A stretch of 64,000 bases of DNA from Pseudomonas putida. Its GTDB lineage: Bacteria; Pseudomonadota; Gammaproteobacteria; Pseudomonadales; Pseudomonadaceae. Below the pieces are notes generated by a model that was not told where the DNA came from, searched no databases, and was given only the letters and a program-made list of their open reading frames with translations. Both the position numbers and the translations under genes were made by a program. Positions 43,262 through 52,002 of this stretch are shown in pieces; position 1 is the first letter of the stretch, and every line of letters begins with the position of its first letter. Location of the stretch: positions 1 through 64,000 of the forward strand of contig NZ_JANHLE010000019.1 in the NCBI RefSeq assembly GCF_028682475.1, read 5' to 3'.

Positions 43262-44677
43262 ATGACCGCGAACCTGTCCACGCAACACCCCACGCCTGAC
43301 GAACACGAACACCTCGAACGCAGCCTGTCCAACCGCCATATCCAGTTGATCGCCATCGGTGGCGCCATCGGCACCGGCCTGTTCATGGGCTCGGGCAAGA
43401 CCATCAGCCTCGCCGGTCCGTCGATCATCTTCGTCTACATGATCATCGGCTTCATGCTGTTCTTCGTCATGCGCGCCATGGGCGAACTGCTGCTGTCGAA
43501 CCTGCAATACAAGTCGTTCATCGATTTCTCCGCCGACCTGCTCGGTCCCTGGGCGGGCTACTTCACCGGCTGGACCTACTGGTTCTGCTGGATCATCACC
43601 GGTATCGCCGATGTCATCGCGATCTCCGCCTACTCCCAGTTCTGGTTCCCCGACCTGCCCCAGTGGGCGCCGGCGCTGGCCTGTGTCGGCCTGCTGCTGT
43701 CGCTGAACCTGATCACGGTGAAGATGTTCGGCGAAATCGAGTTCTGGTTCGCCATGATCAAGATCGTCGCCATCCTCGCCCTGGTCGGCACCGGCCTGTA
43801 CATGGTCCTGGTCGGTTTCGAATCGCCCGCCGGACGCACCGCCAACCTGGCCAACCTGTGGAACGATGAGGGCATGTTCCCCCATGGCCTGATGGGCTTC
43901 TTCGCCGGTTTCCAGATTGCCGTGTTTGCCTTCGTCGGTATCGAGCTGGTGGGCACCACTGCCGCCGAGGCGAAGAACCCCGAGCGCACCCTGCCGCGCG
44001 CGATCAACTCGATTCCGGTACGGATCATCATCTTCTACGTGCTGGCGCTGATCACCATCATGGTGGTGACGCCATGGCGCGACGTGGTGCCGGGCAAGAG
44101 CCCGTTCGTTGAACTGTTCGTGCTGGCGGGGCTGCCTGCGGCGGCGAGCATCATCAACTTCGTGGTCCTGACCTCGGCCGCTTCTTCGGCCAACAGCGGT
44201 GTGTTCTCCACCAGCCGCATGCTGTTCGGCCTGGCCCAGCAAGGCGACGCCCCGCGCAGTTTCGAACACCTGTCGAGCCGCAAGGTGCCGGCCAACGGTC
44301 TGTACTTCTCCTGCACCTGCCTGTTGCTTGGTGCGGCGCTGATGTATGTGATTCCAGACCTGATCGAAGCCTTCACCCTGGTGACCACGGTGTCGGCGAT
44401 CCTGTTCATGTTCGTCTGGACCCTGATCCTGCTGTCGTACCTGAGCTTCCGCAAAAACCGCTCCGCCCTGCATCAGGCGTCGAAGTACAAAATGCCGGGC
44501 GGACGTTTGATGTGCTACGTGTGCCTGACCTTCTTCGCCTTCATCCTGGTGCTGCTGAGCCTTGAGAACGATACCCGTCAGGCGCTGATCGTCACGCCGC
44601 TGTGGTTCCTGCTGCTGGCCGTGACCTATCAGTTCGTGCGGCGCAATCGCCAAGCGTTGGCGACCCAGCAGAACTGA
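43262..44677 (+). CDS. cycA: D-serine/D-alanine/glycine:H+ symporter CycA
   Basis: 471 residues, 12 membrane helices, APC superfamily amino-acid permease. The N-terminal RSLSNRHIQLIAIGGAIGTG and the long run through GLFMGSGKTISLAGPSIIF are nearly identical to E. coli CycA as I remember it, as are VFAFVGIELVGTTAAE and SAASSANSGVFSTSRMLFGL. It imports glycine, D-alanine, D-serine and D-cycloserine. Stands alone between the ABC importer and urtA, with a strong hairpin just after the stop. Confidence 0.93.
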   Translation: MTANLSTQHPTPDEHEHLERSLSNRHIQLIAIGGAIGTGLFMGSGKTISLAGPSIIFVYMIIGFMLFFVMRAMGELLLSNLQYKSFIDFSADLLGPWAGYFTGWTYWFCWIITGIADVIAISAYSQFWFPDLPQWAPALACVGLLLSLNLITVKMFGEIEFWFAMIKIVAILALVGTGLYMVLVGFESPAGRTANLANLWNDEGMFPHGLMGFFAGFQIAVFAFVGIELVGTTAAEAKNPERTLPRAINSIPVRIIIFYVLALITIMVVTPWRDVVPGKSPFVELFVLAGLPAAASIINFVVLTSAASSANSGVFSTSRMLFGLAQQGDAPRSFEHLSSRKVPANGLYFSCTCLLLGAALMYVIPDLIEAFTLVTTVSAILFMFVWTLILLSYLSFRKNRSALHQASKYKMPGGRLMCYVCLTFFAFILVLLSLENDTRQALIVTPLWFLLLAVTYQFVRRNRQALATQQN

Positions 44678-44680
44678 GCC

Positions 44681-44715
44681 CAGCCGGTTGCGCACCAGCG
44701 CGGCGCAACCGGCTG
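44681..44715 (+). terminator. Strong hairpin after cycA
   Basis: CAGCCGGTTGCGC and GCGCAACCGGCTG form a perfect 13-bp stem with a 9-base loop, starting three bases after the cycA stop. No T run follows, so termination may be incomplete. The bases after it include TGCACC and GGTGCA (44714-44719 and 44743-44748), which resemble NtrC half-sites. Confidence 0.65.
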
Positions 44716-44800
44716 CACCGCCTCCCCCGTTCAGCCCCAGGCCGGTGCAAGCATTTCCATTTTCTCCCCACAACGCCCGTGCCAGAGCCTTCAACGGTTC

Positions 44801-44816
44801 CGGCACAGCCTTTGCT
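44801..44816 (+). promoter_or_regulatory. Sigma-54 promoter of the urt operon
   Basis: CGGCAC-AGCCT-TTGCT fits the sigma-54 consensus TGGCAC-N5-TTGCW with the invariant GG and GC at correct spacing. It lies 65 bases before the urtA start. Urea uptake genes are commonly under NtrC and sigma-54 nitrogen control, and NtrC-like half-sites lie 50-90 bases upstream. Confidence 0.75.
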
Positions 44817-44880
44817 AAAGCTCTCTCCCGAAGTCGCCATCTGCCTTACCCGCACATTCGAACTCAACGGAGAGAGCACT

Positions 44881-46146
44881 ATGAAGCGTCGCAGTCTGAT
44901 CAAGGCCTTCACCCTCAGCGCGTCCATCGCGGCGATGGGCCTGAGCTGGAGCATCCAGGCCGCCGAGACCATCAAGGTCGGCATCCTGCATTCGCTGTCC
45001 GGGACCATGGCGATTTCCGAGACCTCGCTCAAGGACATGGCCTTGATGACCATCGAGCAGATCAACGCCAAGGGCGGCGTCAACGGCAAGCTGCTGGAGC
45101 CGGTGGTGGTCGACCCGGCGTCGAACTGGCCGCTGTTCGCCGAGAAGGGCCGCCAGCTGCTGACCCAGGATAAGGTCGCGGTGGTGTTCGGTTGCTGGAC
45201 CTCGGTCTCGCGCAAATCGGTGCTGCCGGTGTTCGAGGAACTCAACGGCCTGCTGTTCTACCCGGTGCAGTACGAAGGTGAAGAAATGTCGCCAAACGTC
45301 TTCTACACCGGCGCCGCGCCGAACCAGCAGGCGATCCCGGCGGTGGAATACCTGATGAGCGAAGACGGCGGCGCGGCCAAGCGCTACTTCCTGCTCGGCA
45401 CCGACTATGTCTACCCGCGCACCACCAACAAGATCCTGCGCGCCTTCCTGCACAGCAAGGGTGTAGCCGACAAGGACATCGAAGAGGTCTACACCCCGTT
45501 CGGCCACAGCGATTACCAGACCATCGTCGCCAACATCAAGAAGTTCTCCGCAGGCGGCAAGACGGCGGTGATTTCCACGGTCAACGGTGACTCCAACGTG
45601 CCGTTCTACAAGGAACTGGCCAACCAGGGCCTGAAAGCCACCGACGTACCGGTGGTGGCCTTCTCGGTGGGTGAAGAAGAACTGCGCGGGATCGACACCA
45701 AGCCGTTGGTGGGGCACCTGGCGGCGTGGAACTACTTCGAGTCGGTGGATAACCCGGTCAACAGCCAGTTCGTTGCCGACTGGAAAGCCTACGCCAAAGC
45801 CAAAAACCTGCCGGGCGCCGACAAGGCGGTGACCAACGATCCGATGGAAGCCACCTACGTCGGTATCCACATGTGGGCCCAGGCGGTCGAGAAGGCGGGC
45901 AGCACCGATGTGAACAAGGTTCGCGAAGCGCTGGCCGGACAGACCTTCAAGGCGCCGTCGGGCTACACCCTGACCATGGACAAGAGCAATCACCACCTGC
46001 ACAAGCCGGTGATGATCGGCGAGATTCAGGACGACGGTCAGTTCAATGTGGTCTGGGAAACCGGGCAGCCACTGCGGGCACAGCCTTGGAGTCCGTTCAT
46101 TCCGGGCAATGACAAGCGTCCGGATTATGCGGTGAAGGGTAACTGA
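44881..46146 (+). CDS. urtA: Urea ABC transporter, substrate-binding protein
   Basis: 421 residues from ATG 44881 with a GGAGAG ribosome site. The leader MKRRSLIKAFTLSASIAAMG carries a twin-arginine-like RRSLIK. Mature protein is a LivJ-type two-lobed receptor with HSLSGTMAISETSLKDM, GCWTSVSRKSVLPVFEE and YEGEEMSPNVFYTGAAPNQQ, all typical of UrtA. It captures urea in the periplasm. Opens the urtABCDE operon behind a sigma-54 promoter. Confidence 0.94.
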   Translation: MKRRSLIKAFTLSASIAAMGLSWSIQAAETIKVGILHSLSGTMAISETSLKDMALMTIEQINAKGGVNGKLLEPVVVDPASNWPLFAEKGRQLLTQDKVAVVFGCWTSVSRKSVLPVFEELNGLLFYPVQYEGEEMSPNVFYTGAAPNQQAIPAVEYLMSEDGGAAKRYFLLGTDYVYPRTTNKILRAFLHSKGVADKDIEEVYTPFGHSDYQTIVANIKKFSAGGKTAVISTVNGDSNVPFYKELANQGLKATDVPVVAFSVGEEELRGIDTKPLVGHLAAWNYFESVDNPVNSQFVADWKAYAKAKNLPGADKAVTNDPMEATYVGIHMWAQAVEKAGSTDVNKVREALAGQTFKAPSGYTLTMDKSNHHLHKPVMIGEIQDDGQFNVVWETGQPLRAQPWSPFIPGNDKRPDYAVKGN

Positions 46147-46171
46147 TAGCCCCGGGGCCGCTGTGCGGCCC

Positions 46172-46242
46172 ATCGCTGGCAAGGCCAGCTCCCACAATGT
46201 TCGGTGCACACAGTACCTGTGGGAGCCGGCCTTGCCGGCGAT
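46172..46242. repeat. REP pair (type II) between urtA and urtB
   Basis: Inverted copies at 46172-46196 (GCTGGC...GCCAGC arm) and 46218-46242 (GCCGGC...GCCGGC arm), GCGAT ends outward, gap 21 bases. Starts 25 bases after the urtA stop. Confidence 0.9.
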
Positions 46243-46274
46243 GAGGCCAACAAGAACACCACAAGGAATCCGTC

Positions 46275-47771
46275 ATGCCCAAGGCTCTCCTGTGCCTTTT
46301 CCTCAGCCTCGTGCTGCTGCCCCTGGCCGCCCAGGCCAGCGACGCCGACTACTTCATCGCCGCCAAGGCCAACGAGCAGGCGCGCCTGCTGCAGGACTGG
46401 GCCGCGCAACCGGACCCGGCTCGCCTCGAACTGCTGACCTCCCTGCAGCAAGGCCGCCTCAGCCCCACCGACACCCGCAAACTGCGCCTGAACAATCGCC
46501 TGCGTGGCCTTGTCGATAACGCTCTGGCCAGTCATCAACTGCTCAGCACCGACGCCAGGCTGCGTCTGGCCGCCGCCCAGCAACTGCAAAAAAGCGCCCA
46601 GCCGCCACAAGTCGCCTTCCTCGACCGGCGCTTCGCCAGTGAAACCGATGCCGCCGTGCATGCGGCCCTCGGCCTGGCCTTGGCCAATCTGCAGTTAGCC
46701 GCCAGCGACCCGGCAGTGCGCCTGGCCGCCGTACGCCTGCTCGGCGAAACCGGCGACCCCATGGCCCGCACGCGCCTGGAAGCCCTGCTTGAGCCGGGTG
46801 TGGAAACCGACAGCAACGTGCGCACCGCCGCCGAAACCAGCCTGGCCCAGGTCAAGCGCAAGCTGCTGTTCGGTGAACTGCTCGGCCAGGCCTTCAGTGG
46901 TTTGTCGCTGGGCTCGATCCTGCTGTTGGCCGCCCTGGGCCTGGCAATCACCTTCGGCCTGCTCGGGGTGATCAACATGGCCCACGGCGAGATGCTGATG
47001 CTCGGCGCTTACGCCACCTATGTGGTGCAGGTGCTGATCCAGCGCTACGCACCAAGCGCCATCGAGTTCTATCCGCTGATTGCACTGCCGGTGGCCTTCG
47101 CCGTCAGCGCCGGGGTCGGCATGCTGCTGGAACGCACGGTAATCCGTCACCTCTACGGCCGTCCGCTGGAAACCCTGCTGGCGACCTGGGGCATCAGCCT
47201 GATCCTGATCCAGGCCATCCGCCTGCTGTTTGGCGCGCAGAACGTCGAAGTGGCCAACCCGGGCTGGCTCTCCGGCGGTATTCAGGTGCTGCCGAACCTG
47301 GTCCTGCCCTACAGCCGTATCGTCATCATCGGCTTCGCCCTGTTCGTGGTGTTGCTGACCTGGTTGCTGCTCAACCGCACACGCCTGGGCCTGAACGTGC
47401 GCGCCGTCACCCAGAACCGCAACATGGCCGCCTGCTGCGGCGTGCCCACCGGGCGCGTGGACATGCTCGCCTTTGGCCTCGGCTCGGGCATCGCCGGGCT
47501 CGGTGGCGTGGCCCTGAGCCAGATCGGCAACGTCGGCCCGGACCTGGGCCAGAGCTACATCATCGATTCCTTCCTGGTGGTGGTGCTCGGCGGTGTCGGT
47601 CAACTGGCCGGCAGCCTCTGGGCCGCCTTCGGCTTAGGGATAGCCAACAAGCTGCTGGAGCCGCAGATCGGTGCGGTGCTCGGCAAGATCCTCATCCTTG
47701 CGCTGATCATTCTGTTCATCCAGAAACGCCCGCAAGGCCTCTTCGCCCTCAAGGGACGGGTAATCGACTGA
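46275..47771 (+). CDS. urtB: Urea ABC transporter, permease UrtB
   Basis: 498 residues, longer than LivH-type permeases because UrtB carries an N-terminal signal peptide (MPKALLCLFLSLVLLPLAAQ) and about 180 helical, HEAT-like residues outside the membrane before the permease core begins near residue 205. Core motifs: ALGLAITFGLLGVINMAHGE and GLGSGIAGLGGVALSQIGNV. It forms the urea channel with UrtC. Its stop shares a base with the urtC start. Confidence 0.94.
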   Translation: MPKALLCLFLSLVLLPLAAQASDADYFIAAKANEQARLLQDWAAQPDPARLELLTSLQQGRLSPTDTRKLRLNNRLRGLVDNALASHQLLSTDARLRLAAAQQLQKSAQPPQVAFLDRRFASETDAAVHAALGLALANLQLAASDPAVRLAAVRLLGETGDPMARTRLEALLEPGVETDSNVRTAAETSLAQVKRKLLFGELLGQAFSGLSLGSILLLAALGLAITFGLLGVINMAHGEMLMLGAYATYVVQVLIQRYAPSAIEFYPLIALPVAFAVSAGVGMLLERTVIRHLYGRPLETLLATWGISLILIQAIRLLFGAQNVEVANPGWLSGGIQVLPNLVLPYSRIVIIGFALFVVLLTWLLLNRTRLGLNVRAVTQNRNMAACCGVPTGRVDMLAFGLGSGIAGLGGVALSQIGNVGPDLGQSYIIDSFLVVVLGGVGQLAGSLWAAFGLGIANKLLEPQIGAVLGKILILALIILFIQKRPQGLFALKGRVID

Positions 47772-48850
47772 TGAACCAGCCTCTGCTTGTTACCGCCAGC
47801 CAGAAGGCCGGCCCGCGCTGGACAGTGGCCATTGGCGCTGTTGTCCTGCTGGTGCTGCTGGCCCTGCCGTTGTTGTCGTTGCTGCCCGATGGCCACGGCC
47901 TGCAGGTCTCGGCCTACACCCTGACCCTGGTCGGCAAGATCCTCTGCTACGCCATTGTCGCTCTGGCGCTGGATCTGGTCTGGGGCTATGCCGGGTTGCT
48001 GTCGCTGGGCCATGGACTGTTCTTCGCCCTCGGCGGCTATGCCATGGGCATGTACCTGATGCGCGAAGCGGCGGGCGACGGTCTGCCAGCGTTCATGACC
48101 TTCCTGTCGTGGACCGAGCTGCCCTGGTACTGGGCCGGCACCCAGCATTTCGCCTGGGCCCTGTGCCTGGTGGTGCTGGCGCCCGGATTGCTGGCCCTGG
48201 TGTTCGGCTTCTTCGCCTTTCGCTCGCGGATCAAGGGCGTGTATTTCTCGATCATGACCCAGGCCCTGACCTTCGCCGGCATGCTGTTGTTCTTTCGCAA
48301 CGAGACCGGTTTTGGCGGCAACAACGGCTTCACCAACTTTCGCAGCATCCTCGGTTTTCCGATTACCGCGCCAAGCACTCGTGCGGTGTTGTTCCTAATG
48401 ACTGTCGCGCTGCTGGTAGCCAGCCTGTACCTGGGCTGGCGCCTGGCGCGGAGCAAGTTCGGCCGGGTGCTGACCGCGCTGCGCGATGCCGAGAACCGGC
48501 TGATGTTCTGCGGCTACGACCCACGTGGCTTCAAGCTGTTCGTCTGGGTCCTCAGCGCCGTTCTCTGCGGCCTGGCTGGCGCGCTGTATGTGCCGCAGGT
48601 AGGCATTATCAACCCCAGTGAAATGTCGCCGACCAACTCCATCGAAGCCGCCGTGTGGGTGGCCTTAGGTGGACGCGGCACGCTGATCGGCCCGTTGCTC
48701 GGCGCCGGTCTGGTCAATGGCATGAAGAGCTGGTTCACCGTGGCATTCCCCGAGTACTGGCTGTTCTGTCTGGGGGCGCTGTTCATTCTGGTGACCTTGT
48801 ACCTGCCCAAAGGCGTGGTCGGCCTGTTGAAGAAAAAGGGTGAACAATGA
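47771..48850 (+). CDS. urtC: Urea ABC transporter, permease UrtC
   Basis: 359 residues, LivM-type permease with about eight membrane helices. LALDLVWGYAGLLSLGHGLF (about 60-79), FRNETGFGGNNGFTNF, and GALYVPQVGIINPSEMSPTN are characteristic of UrtC. Starts on the last base of the urtB stop (TGATG) and its stop overlaps urtD by four bases, so B, C and D are tightly coupled. Confidence 0.95.
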   Translation: MNQPLLVTASQKAGPRWTVAIGAVVLLVLLALPLLSLLPDGHGLQVSAYTLTLVGKILCYAIVALALDLVWGYAGLLSLGHGLFFALGGYAMGMYLMREAAGDGLPAFMTFLSWTELPWYWAGTQHFAWALCLVVLAPGLLALVFGFFAFRSRIKGVYFSIMTQALTFAGMLLFFRNETGFGGNNGFTNFRSILGFPITAPSTRAVLFLMTVALLVASLYLGWRLARSKFGRVLTALRDAENRLMFCGYDPRGFKLFVWVLSAVLCGLAGALYVPQVGIINPSEMSPTNSIEAAVWVALGGRGTLIGPLLGAGLVNGMKSWFTVAFPEYWLFCLGALFILVTLYLPKGVVGLLKKKGEQ

Positions 48851-49707
48851 GAGCCATACCACTGCCACCGGTGCACCCGGAATTCATGCTCGAACCGATC
48901 CTCGACGCCGGCAGCGGCCGCGATGCCATCGGCCTTGGCCAGGTGCGCGGCGCAGGCCTGGATGCCCGCCACGGCACGGTCCTGACCCTGGAAGACATCA
49001 GCGTCAGCTTTGACGGTTTCAAGGCCCTCAACGCCCTGAACCTGTACATCGGCGTGGGTGAACTGCGCTGCATCATCGGCCCCAACGGCGCGGGTAAAAC
49101 CACCCTGATGGATGTGATCACTGGCAAGACCCGGCCCACCAGCGGCAAGGCCTGGTTCGGCGACACCCTGGACCTGACGCGCATGAGCGAAGTGCAGATC
49201 GCCCAGGCCGGCATCGGACGCAAGTTCCAGAAGCCGACGGTGTTCGAGGCCTTGAGTGTGTTCGAGAACCTGGAGCTGGCGCAGAAGGCCGACAAGTCGG
49301 TGCTGGCCAGCCTGGTCGCGCGCTTGAGTGGCGAACAAAGGGAGCGTATCGATGAAGTGCTGCAGACCATTCGCCTGACCACCTCAGCCCAGCGTCCGGC
49401 GGGTTTGCTGTCGCACGGCCAGAAGCAGTTTCTCGAGATCGGCATGCTGCTGATGCAAGACCCGCAATTACTGCTGCTCGACGAGCCGGTAGCGGGCATG
49501 ACCGACGCCGAAACCGAGTTCACCGCCGAACTGTTCAAAAGCCTGGCCGGCAAGCACTCGCTGATGGTGGTCGAGCACGACATGGGCTTTGTTGGCAGCA
49601 TTGCCGACCATGTCACGGTACTGCACCAGGGCAGTGTGCTGGCCGAGGGTTCGCTGGAACAGGTGCAGGCGGATGATCGGGTAATTGAAGTTTATCTGGG
49701 TAGGTAA
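48847..49707 (+). CDS. urtD: Urea ABC transporter, ATPase UrtD
   Basis: 286 residues. LivG-type ATPase with Walker A IIGPNGAGKTTLMDVITG, the signature region LLSHGQKQFLEIGMLL (UrtD has LSHGQ), Walker B LLLLDEPVAGM and VVEHDMGFV. An N-terminal extension of about 40 residues (MRAIPLPPVHPEFMLEPILD) precedes the ATPase domain. Energises urea import with UrtE. Confidence 0.94.
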   Translation: MRAIPLPPVHPEFMLEPILDAGSGRDAIGLGQVRGAGLDARHGTVLTLEDISVSFDGFKALNALNLYIGVGELRCIIGPNGAGKTTLMDVITGKTRPTSGKAWFGDTLDLTRMSEVQIAQAGIGRKFQKPTVFEALSVFENLELAQKADKSVLASLVARLSGEQRERIDEVLQTIRLTTSAQRPAGLLSHGQKQFLEIGMLLMQDPQLLLLDEPVAGMTDAETEFTAELFKSLAGKHSLMVVEHDMGFVGSIADHVTVLHQGSVLAEGSLEQVQADDRVIEVYLGR

Positions 49708-49715
49708 TTTAAAGC

Positions 49716-49774
49716 ATCGCGGGGCAAGCCCGCTCCCACAGGGGGGCTCGGTGGGAGCGGGCTTGCCCCGCGAT
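49716..49774. repeat. REP pair (type I) between urtD and urtE
   Basis: Inverted copies at 49716-49740 and 49750-49774, GCGAT ends outward, with only a 9-base gap, the shortest in the window. It splits the two ATPase genes of one operon. Confidence 0.9.
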
Positions 49775-49795
49775 AAAGCATCCAAGGACAACACC

Positions 49796-50494
49796 ATGCT
49801 GAAAATCGACTCACTGCACCAATACTACGGCGGCAGCCACATCCTGCGTGGCCTGTCTTTCGAGGCCAAGGTTGGCGAAGTCACCTGCCTGCTGGGCCGT
49901 AACGGTGTCGGCAAGACCACCCTGCTGCGCTGCCTGATGGGCCTGCTGCCCACCCGCGAAGGCAGTGTGCACTGGGAAGGCCAGGCCATCACCGCCCTCA
50001 AGCCGCACCAACGGGTACAGGCCGGTATCGCCTACGTGCCCCAGGGCCGGGAGATCTTCCCGCGCCTGAGCGTTGAAGAAAACCTGCTGATGGGCCTGTC
50101 GCGCTTCAGCGCCAGCCAGGCCAGCAGCGTCCCGCCGTTCATCTACGAACTCTTCCCGGTGCTGCTGCAAATGAAACACCGCCGCGGCGGTGACCTTTCC
50201 GGCGGCCAGCAACAGCAACTGGCAATCGGCCGCGCCCTGGCCAGCCAACCACGCCTGCTGATCCTCGACGAGCCGACTGAAGGCATCCAGCCTTCGGTGA
50301 TCAAAGAAATCGGTGGGGTGATCAGCAAACTGGCTGCCCGCGGCGACATGGCGATTCTGCTGGTCGAGCAGTTCTACGACTTTGCCGCCGAGCTTGCCGA
50401 CCAGTACCTGGTGATGTCGCGAGGCGAAATCGTCCAGGCCGGGCGCGGTGAAAACATGGAAGCCGAAGGTGTGCGCGGGCTGGTAACCATTTAA
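49796..50494 (+). CDS. urtE: Urea ABC transporter, ATPase UrtE
   Basis: 232 residues from ATG 49796 with AAGGA upstream; the open frame further upstream is only REP sequence. LivF-type ATPase: Walker A LLGRNGVGKTTLLRCLMG, signature LSGGQQQQLAIGRAL, Walker B LLILDEPTEGIQPSVI, switch LVEQFYDFA. Partner of UrtD. Last gene of the urea transporter operon; the acetyltransferase gene follows after 35 bases. Confidence 0.95.
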   Translation: MLKIDSLHQYYGGSHILRGLSFEAKVGEVTCLLGRNGVGKTTLLRCLMGLLPTREGSVHWEGQAITALKPHQRVQAGIAYVPQGREIFPRLSVEENLLMGLSRFSASQASSVPPFIYELFPVLLQMKHRRGGDLSGGQQQQLAIGRALASQPRLLILDEPTEGIQPSVIKEIGGVISKLAARGDMAILLVEQFYDFAAELADQYLVMSRGEIVQAGRGENMEAEGVRGLVTI

Positions 50495-50529
50495 CCTGAC
50501 AACACTTCGTAGACGTTCGAGAAGCTGCC

Positions 50530-51063
50530 ATGACTTACCTGATTCGTGATGCCGTAACTGCCGATTTGCCGGGCATTCGCGACATCTACAACGACGCCGT
50601 GCTCAACACCACGGCGATCTGGAATGAACAACCCGTTGATCTAGCCAATCGCCAGGCCTGGTTCGACGCCCGCCAGGCCCAACGCTACCCGATCCTGGTG
50701 GTTGTGGATGCGACCGCAAGTGACGAGGTGCTTGGCTATGCTTCGTTTGGTGACTGGCGGCCCTTCGAAGGCTTTCGCCATACCGTCGAGCACTCGGTGT
50801 ACATCCGCAGCGACCAGCGCGGCAACGGTCTGGGCCCGAAACTGATGGCAGCCCTGATCGAGCGCGCACGCGCCTGTGACAAGCATGTCTTGGTCGCTGC
50901 CATCGAAAGCGGCAATGCCGCCTCGATCCGTTTGCACGAGCGCCTGGGTTTCACCCTCAATGGGCAGATGCCCCAGGTGGGGGTGAAGTTCGGTCGCTGG
51001 CTCGACCTGACGTTTATGCAACTGATCCTCAACCCCGGCGCGCCCCCACGCTCAGCGGAGTGA
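50530..51063 (+). CDS. GNAT acetyltransferase, PitA/MddA (phosphinothricin/methionine sulfone) type
   Basis: 177 residues. N-terminal IRDAVTADLPGIRDIYNDAV and NTTAIWNEQPVDLANRQAW are hallmarks of the phosphinothricin/methionine-derivative N-acetyltransferase group. The acetyl-CoA loop QRGNGLGPKLM and AAIESGNAASIRLHERLGF are intact. PAO1 has a homolog (PA4866) inside the urease cluster; here it follows urtE directly. Natural substrates are probably toxic methionine analogues such as methionine sulfoximine. The same-direction GNAT gene follows after six bases. Confidence 0.88.
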   Translation: MTYLIRDAVTADLPGIRDIYNDAVLNTTAIWNEQPVDLANRQAWFDARQAQRYPILVVVDATASDEVLGYASFGDWRPFEGFRHTVEHSVYIRSDQRGNGLGPKLMAALIERARACDKHVLVAAIESGNAASIRLHERLGFTLNGQMPQVGVKFGRWLDLTFMQLILNPGAPPRSAE

Positions 51064-51069
51064 AGTTTT

Positions 51070-51591
51070 ATGAATGCAGCGCAACTCAATCGTGTCACCG
51101 CTGAAGGCTTTGCCTACTACCGCGACGGCCTGCTGGCGCTGTTGCTGGATGCCGTGGCGCACGGTGCCTCGGTGGGCTTTCTGGCGGAGATCGATGGTCG
51201 GCAGGCCAACACTTACCTCGACGAAGTGAAACAGCGTCTGGTTAGCGGCGAGCTGCTGCTGTGGGTGGTCGGCAAGGACAAGGAGGTGCTGGGCAGTGTG
51301 CAATTGGGGTTGTGCCAGAAGCTCAATGGCCTGAAGCGCGCCGAAGTGCAGAAGTTGCTGGTGCACAGTGCGGCGCGGCGCCGGGGCCTGGGGTTGCAGC
51401 TGATGCAGGCGCTGGAAGCGGCGGCGCGGCAGAAACAGCGTTGCACGTTGTATCTGGATACCGAAGCGGGGTCGGGGGCGGAGGCGTTTTATCAGTCGTT
51501 GGGGTATATCAAGGCGGGGGAAATTCCTGAGTACGCCTGTGGGCCTGATGGCACCTATCGAGCGACGGCGCTGTACTACAAATTGCTGTAA
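51070..51591 (+). CDS. GNAT family N-acetyltransferase
   Basis: 173 residues. Acetyl-CoA binding loop RRRGLGLQLMQALEAAARQK (about 96-115) and C-terminal LYLDTEAGSGAEAFYQSLGY are clear; substrate unknown. Six bases after the previous acetyltransferase, so co-transcribed. Codon use at the 3' end is more G-rich in third position (ggggcg, gggg) than neighbours, which may be local drift. A type II REP pair follows. Confidence 0.83.
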   Translation: MNAAQLNRVTAEGFAYYRDGLLALLLDAVAHGASVGFLAEIDGRQANTYLDEVKQRLVSGELLLWVVGKDKEVLGSVQLGLCQKLNGLKRAEVQKLLVHSAARRRGLGLQLMQALEAAARQKQRCTLYLDTEAGSGAEAFYQSLGYIKAGEIPEYACGPDGTYRATALYYKLL

Positions 51592-51604
51592 GGCTTGGGG
51601 GCCA

Positions 51605-51670
51605 ATCGCCGGCAAGGCCGGCTCCCACAAGGATGGTGCCTGCCCTGTGGGAGCTGGCCTTGCCAGCGAT
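51605..51670. repeat. REP pair (type II) between GNAT and cbpM
   Basis: Inverted copies at 51605-51629 (GCCGGC arm) and 51646-51670 (GCTGGC/GCCAGC arm), GCGAT ends outward, gap 16 bases. It lies between two convergent genes. Confidence 0.9.
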
Positions 51671-51694
51671 CGAGCGCGAAGCGCTCGCCATGGC

Positions 51695-52000
51695 TCAACC
51701 CTGCAAAAACCTGCCCAGGCGTTGCCTGAGCATGCTGTTCTCACTACGCAGCTGCTGAACCTCCTCCAGCAACTCCAGGGCCAGTGCTACCCCCTCCCAC
51801 TCCAGCTCAAGCTCGCGCTGCAACTTGGCTGCACGTTTGGCCAACACCGCAGCCTGATCATCAAACAGCCACTCCTCCGGCGTTCGCCCGGAAGGTTCGA
51901 CAATGCCGTGTTCGACGATTTCGATCACGTAGGCCGCCGGAAGATCGGCTTCCCGGCAAAGGGTCTGCATGTCCAGTTGAACGACCAGGGTACTGCTCAT
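51695..52000 (-). CDS. cbpM: Chaperone modulator CbpM
   Basis: 101 residues, helical, with LVVQLDMQTLCREADLPAAY at the N-terminus and the MerR-like recognition helix pattern (VIEIVEHGIVEPSG). The C-terminal coiled region (EEVQQLRSENSMLRQRLGRF) fits CbpM, which binds the J-domain of CbpA and blocks its DnaJ co-chaperone and DNA-binding activities. Two bases after cbpA, same operon. Confidence 0.9.
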   Translation of the reverse strand: MSSTLVVQLDMQTLCREADLPAAYVIEIVEHGIVEPSGRTPEEWLFDDQAAVLAKRAAKLQRELELEWEGVALALELLEEVQQLRSENSMLRQRLGRFLQG

Positions 52001-52002
52001 GA

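Noticed and set aside
43214..44806. 530-codon minus-strand frame opposite cycA
   Set aside because: Gln/His/Arg/Asp-rich shadow of a hydrophobic protein; cycA is certain.
44602..44880. 93-codon upstream extension of urtA
   Set aside because: It overlaps the cycA end, the hairpin and the sigma-54 promoter; the Tat-like leader starts at 44881.
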